Assembly (NCBI GenBank): GCA_902810075.1 | Contig: LR778135.1 | Span: 3,100,001 to 3,164,000, forward strand | Reading direction: 5' to 3' | Length of the DNA stretch: 64,000 nucleotides | Source of the DNA: Ruminococcaceae bacterium BL-6 | GTDB lineage: Bacteria > Bacillota > Clostridia > Oscillospirales > Acutalibacteraceae | Shown here: piece after piece, positions 61,362 to 64,000 of the stretch | How the letters are laid out: the number at the start of each line of letters is the position of its first letter | How positions within the stretch are numbered: the stretch's first letter is position 1 | The notes under the pieces: generated by a model | Told to the model about the DNA's origin: nothing | Databases searched by the model: none | What the model saw: the letters and a program-made list of their open reading frames with translations, nothing else | Position numbers and translations under genes: made by a program

Positions 61362-63827
61362 ATGGATTCCTTCGATCTTCTGGCCCGCAGAGACTACGAT
61401 ACCGGGCGCGAACAAACACTCGCCGCCCACAGCAGAAACGCCGCGTCGCTGTGCGGAAGCTCCTGCAGAAAGATCGGGCTGGAGCATCTGGGGGAGCTGA
61501 CGGGCCTTCTGCACGACGGCGGAAAAGGCTCCCCCGATTTTCAAAGGTATCTCCAGCCGGACAGCACGATCCCGCGCGGGCAGATCCCGCACGCCTTCTG
61601 CGGGGCCAGATACTGTTATCAGGAATGGGGAATTGACGGCACGGTCAAGGGGCTGACGGCCCAGCTCGTCGCCGGGGCCGTATGCGCGCATCACAGCGGC
61701 CTGCCGGATGTCACCGGGGTCGACGCGCAGGACAATCTTAAAAAGCGGGCGTGGCCGGAAAAGAAGGTCCGCTATGAAGAAGCGCTCGAAAACTATTTTT
61801 CAAAATGCACATCCCGAAAAGAGCTGGAAGGCCTGTTTGAAGGATCCCAGCGGGAAGTCGGCCAAATCTGCAAAAAGATTCGCGGGCTCTGCAACGACAT
61901 TCCGCGGAATTCCCGGAAAAAAGCCTTTTATTTTCAGCTCGGGCTGGTTCAGCGGTTCCTGCTGAGCTGCCTGATCGACGCGGACCGGTACGACGCTTAT
62001 CTGTTCGAAGCGGGCTGCTCCGCGCCGCCGGAGCCTGACCTCCCCGACCTTTGGAACACGCTTTCCAAAAATCTGGAACAGTCCCTTCTGGCGTTTCCTC
62101 AGAAAACCCTCATCGACAGAAAGCGGCATGAAATCTCGGATCAATGCCTCGCGTTCCGCCATTCGGCAGCCGGGATCTTCCGGCTTTCGGTCCCGACCGG
62201 CTCCGGAAAAACGATGGCCTCTCTGCGCTACGCGCTGAACTGCGCGAAGGAAAACGGGAAAGAACGGATTTTTTACATAGCGCCCTACAAGAGCATCCTG
62301 GACCAAAACGCGGACGACATCCGGAAAGCTCTGAACGTGCGGGACAGCGGGGTCATTCTGGAGCACCACAGCGACGTGGTCTTCGGGGACGATTCGGAAA
62401 GCGGGAAAGAAGAGGCCGCGCGGTATGAGCTTCTCACTCAGCGCTGGGATTCCCCGATCATCCTGACCACCGCCGTCCAGTTCCTGAACACCCTTTTCGA
62501 CGGCCGGTCCGCCTGCGTGCGCCGCATGCACAGCCTTGCGGATTCCGTCCTCATCCTGGATGAGGTTCAGGCGATGCCGGTCAAATGCACCAGCATGCTG
62601 AACGCCGCGCTGGATTTTCTCGCATACGTCTGTCACTGCGCCGTCGTCCTGTGCACCGCCACCCAGCCGAACGTGGAAGAGCTGCCCGTCCCCGCCGTAT
62701 TGGGCACGCCCGCGCAGATGACGGAAAACCTGGAAGATACCTTCGCCGCGTTCCGACGCACGCGCGTCGTCGACAAAACCGGGGAAGGCCCGCTCCCGGC
62801 GGACCGGCTCGCGCAGTTCGCTCTGGAGCGCCTGACGTCGTGCGACAATCTTCTGATGATTCTGAACACGAAATCCGCCGCGAAGGCGGTGTTCCGCTCG
62901 CTGAAAGAACGCATGGGCCTTCTGCCGCCGGAGCGGCGCGTTCCGGTCTGCTGCCTGACCACGAGCGAGTGCCCGCAGCACCGGATGGATCTCATCGAGA
63001 AAATCCGCGGCGTGCTTTCGGATCAAACTCCCGGCAGGAACCGGCTGATCTGCGTCAGCACCCAGCTCATCGAGGCGGGCGTGAACTTGTCGTTCCAGTG
63101 CGTCGTGCGCTCCTTCGCCGGGCTCGACAGCGCCGCGCAGGCGGCCGGGCGCTGCAACCGCCACGGCGAATCCGCCTGCCGCGACGTATTTCTCGTGCGC
63201 TGCGCGGATGAAAACCTCTCCCGGCTGCCCGATATCCAAAAGGCGCAGGAGGCCGCCTCCCATGTCCTGCTCGATTTTCACAGCGATCCGGCGCAGTTCG
63301 GCGGCGACCCGCTGTCGCCCGAAGCGATCAAACGCTATTACCATTATTATTTCGAGCTTCAGAAAACGCGGCTCGCCTACCCGGCGGGCGAAAAGGACGA
63401 CCCGAAGCTCTTTTCCCCCACCTATCTGTTCGACCTGCTGTCGGTGAATTCGCTTGCCGGAAAATACTGTGCGGAGCACTCCGCTCCCCTGCCGCCGCAT
63501 CCGATGCACCAGGCGTTTGAAACGGCGGGCGGAATCTTTCAGGCGATCGAAAGCGGCGGGATGGATGTGATCGTCCCCTACGGGGAGGGTGGAAATCTGA
63601 TCGAACAGCTCTACTCGGGGCCCGATCTGGCACAGATGCCGAAGCTGCTCCGGCAGGCGCAGCGCTATTGCGTCCACCTGTTCGACGGCGAAAGGATCCG
63701 CCTGACCGAGCTGGGGGCGATCGACCTGCTGAAGGAGATCGGCGCCGCCGTGCTGAACAAGGATTTTTACAGCTCCGAGCTGGGCGTCCAGATGCAGCGC
63801 GGCGAAATGGAAACCCTGCTGGCTTAA
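61362..63827 (+). CDS. cas3: CRISPR-associated nuclease-helicase Cas3, type I-C
   Basis: 821 residues. The N-terminal HD nuclease shows HSRNAA, LLHDGGKGSPDFQRYL, IPHAFCGA and CAHHSGLPD. The SF2 helicase shows Walker A VPTGSGKTMASLRYAL (about residue 276), the DEVQ box (about 399), CTATQPN and a late QAAGRCNRHGE motif VI. It degrades Cascade-bound target DNA. ATG 61362 is chosen on AGGAG spacing; a longer frame exists upstream. Type I-C is inferred from the Cas5 that follows. Confidence 0.95.
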   Translation: MDSFDLLARRDYDTGREQTLAAHSRNAASLCGSSCRKIGLEHLGELTGLLHDGGKGSPDFQRYLQPDSTIPRGQIPHAFCGARYCYQEWGIDGTVKGLTAQLVAGAVCAHHSGLPDVTGVDAQDNLKKRAWPEKKVRYEEALENYFSKCTSRKELEGLFEGSQREVGQICKKIRGLCNDIPRNSRKKAFYFQLGLVQRFLLSCLIDADRYDAYLFEAGCSAPPEPDLPDLWNTLSKNLEQSLLAFPQKTLIDRKRHEISDQCLAFRHSAAGIFRLSVPTGSGKTMASLRYALNCAKENGKERIFYIAPYKSILDQNADDIRKALNVRDSGVILEHHSDVVFGDDSESGKEEAARYELLTQRWDSPIILTTAVQFLNTLFDGRSACVRRMHSLADSVLILDEVQAMPVKCTSMLNAALDFLAYVCHCAVVLCTATQPNVEELPVPAVLGTPAQMTENLEDTFAAFRRTRVVDKTGEGPLPADRLAQFALERLTSCDNLLMILNTKSAAKAVFRSLKERMGLLPPERRVPVCCLTTSECPQHRMDLIEKIRGVLSDQTPGRNRLICVSTQLIEAGVNLSFQCVVRSFAGLDSAAQAAGRCNRHGESACRDVFLVRCADENLSRLPDIQKAQEAASHVLLDFHSDPAQFGGDPLSPEAIKRYYHYYFELQKTRLAYPAGEKDDPKLFSPTYLFDLLSVNSLAGKYCAEHSAPLPPHPMHQAFETAGGIFQAIESGGMDVIVPYGEGGNLIEQLYSGPDLAQMPKLLRQAQRYCVHLFDGERIRLTELGAIDLLKEIGAAVLNKDFYSSELGVQMQRGEMETLLA

Positions 63828-63913
63828 ATCGGATTTGTTTCAATATCCAAAAAATTTTTAAAAATATTTTTTATTCATACAATCCGAAATGATAGATGAA
63901 GGAGAATCAAACT

Positions 63914-64000
63914 ATGGAGCATGAAAACAGCGTAAGCTTTCTGGTTTCCGGCAAAATGGCGCTGTTCAGTGACCCCGTCACGCGGGTGGGCGGCGAAAAG
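63914..64000 (+). CDS. cas5: Cas5 (type I-C), start only
   Basis: First 29 codons before the window ends: VSFLVSGKMALFSDPVTRVGG, here in parts VSGKMALF and DPVTRVGGEK, are typical of Cas5d, which processes crRNA in type I-C systems. AAGGAGA site before the ATG. Cas8c, Cas7 and the adaptation genes would be expected to the right. Confidence 0.85.
   Translation, partial: MEHENSVSFLVSGKMALFSDPVTRVGGEK

Noticed and set aside
61800..63677. 625-codon minus-strand frame opposite cas3
   Set aside because: Antisense shadow; cas3 motifs are intact on the plus strand.

Overview
The window looks like chromosomal DNA of a high-GC member of the Clostridia, probably Oscillospiraceae or a related Ruminococcus/Caproiciproducens-type lineage. 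This is inferred from gene content: a GlyQS-type glycyl-tRNA synthetase, NAD-type PyrK/PyrD, ferredoxin-linked oxidoreductases, an Etf-linked lactate system and a type I-C Cas operon. No species can be named from sequence reading alone.

Layout. 1-19.8 kb is mostly housekeeping: a two-component system, GNAT, GtrA, glyS, an SDR, a MATE exporter, a YaiI/YgjP/NUDIX trio, cupin-hcp, a pyrC-pyrF-pyrK-pyrD-phosphatase-ruvX operon, a YdcF protein and serC-serA. At 19.77 kb lies an initiator tRNA-Met. Its last 45 bases are repeated at 33.3 kb and bound a 13.5-kb integrated element (19802-33350). The element carries a repressor, an excisionase-like protein, a primase-helicase, portal, protease, major capsid, connectors, HNH, both terminase subunits and an integrase. 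It has no tail, lysis or holin genes, so it fits a capsid-forming phage-inducible island (cf-PICI type satellite) better than a prophage. It also carries 9-bp iteron arrays and GCCCCATAC repeats near both ends.

33.8-41.9 kb (minus strand) is a catabolic cluster: 2-hydroxyacid dehydrogenase, DASS-type carrier, AraC regulator, four-subunit 2-oxoacid:ferredoxin oxidoreductase and a two-subunit CoA-transferase. Together they suggest oxidation of a 2-hydroxy or 2-oxo acid to an acyl-CoA with CoA recycling. 42.6-52 kb is a lactate-use locus: FadR/LldR-type regulator, acyl-CoA dehydrogenase, EtfA, EtfB, FAD lactate dehydrogenase, nickel lactate racemase and a divergent lactate permease. It resembles the Acetobacterium lct locus but has an added acyl-CoA dehydrogenase.

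52.3-58.8 kb (minus strand) is a seven-gene operon: an M20 amidohydrolase, an ATC-hydrolase-like protein, an SsuABC/TauABC-type importer, a nitroreductase and an SDR. It is preceded by a promoter, a 23-codon reading frame rich in Cys and Met, and an intrinsic terminator. This is the arrangement of a translation-controlled attenuator that senses cysteine or sulfur supply, and it is the most novel regulatory candidate here. 58.8-61.4 kb is poorly coding, with a truncated HD-domain gene and two small membrane proteins. The window ends in cas3 and the start of cas5 of a type I-C CRISPR-Cas operon; no CRISPR array is visible.

A dispersed intergenic repeat occurs in four copies (near 7.1, 44.8, 45.0 and 50.0 kb).
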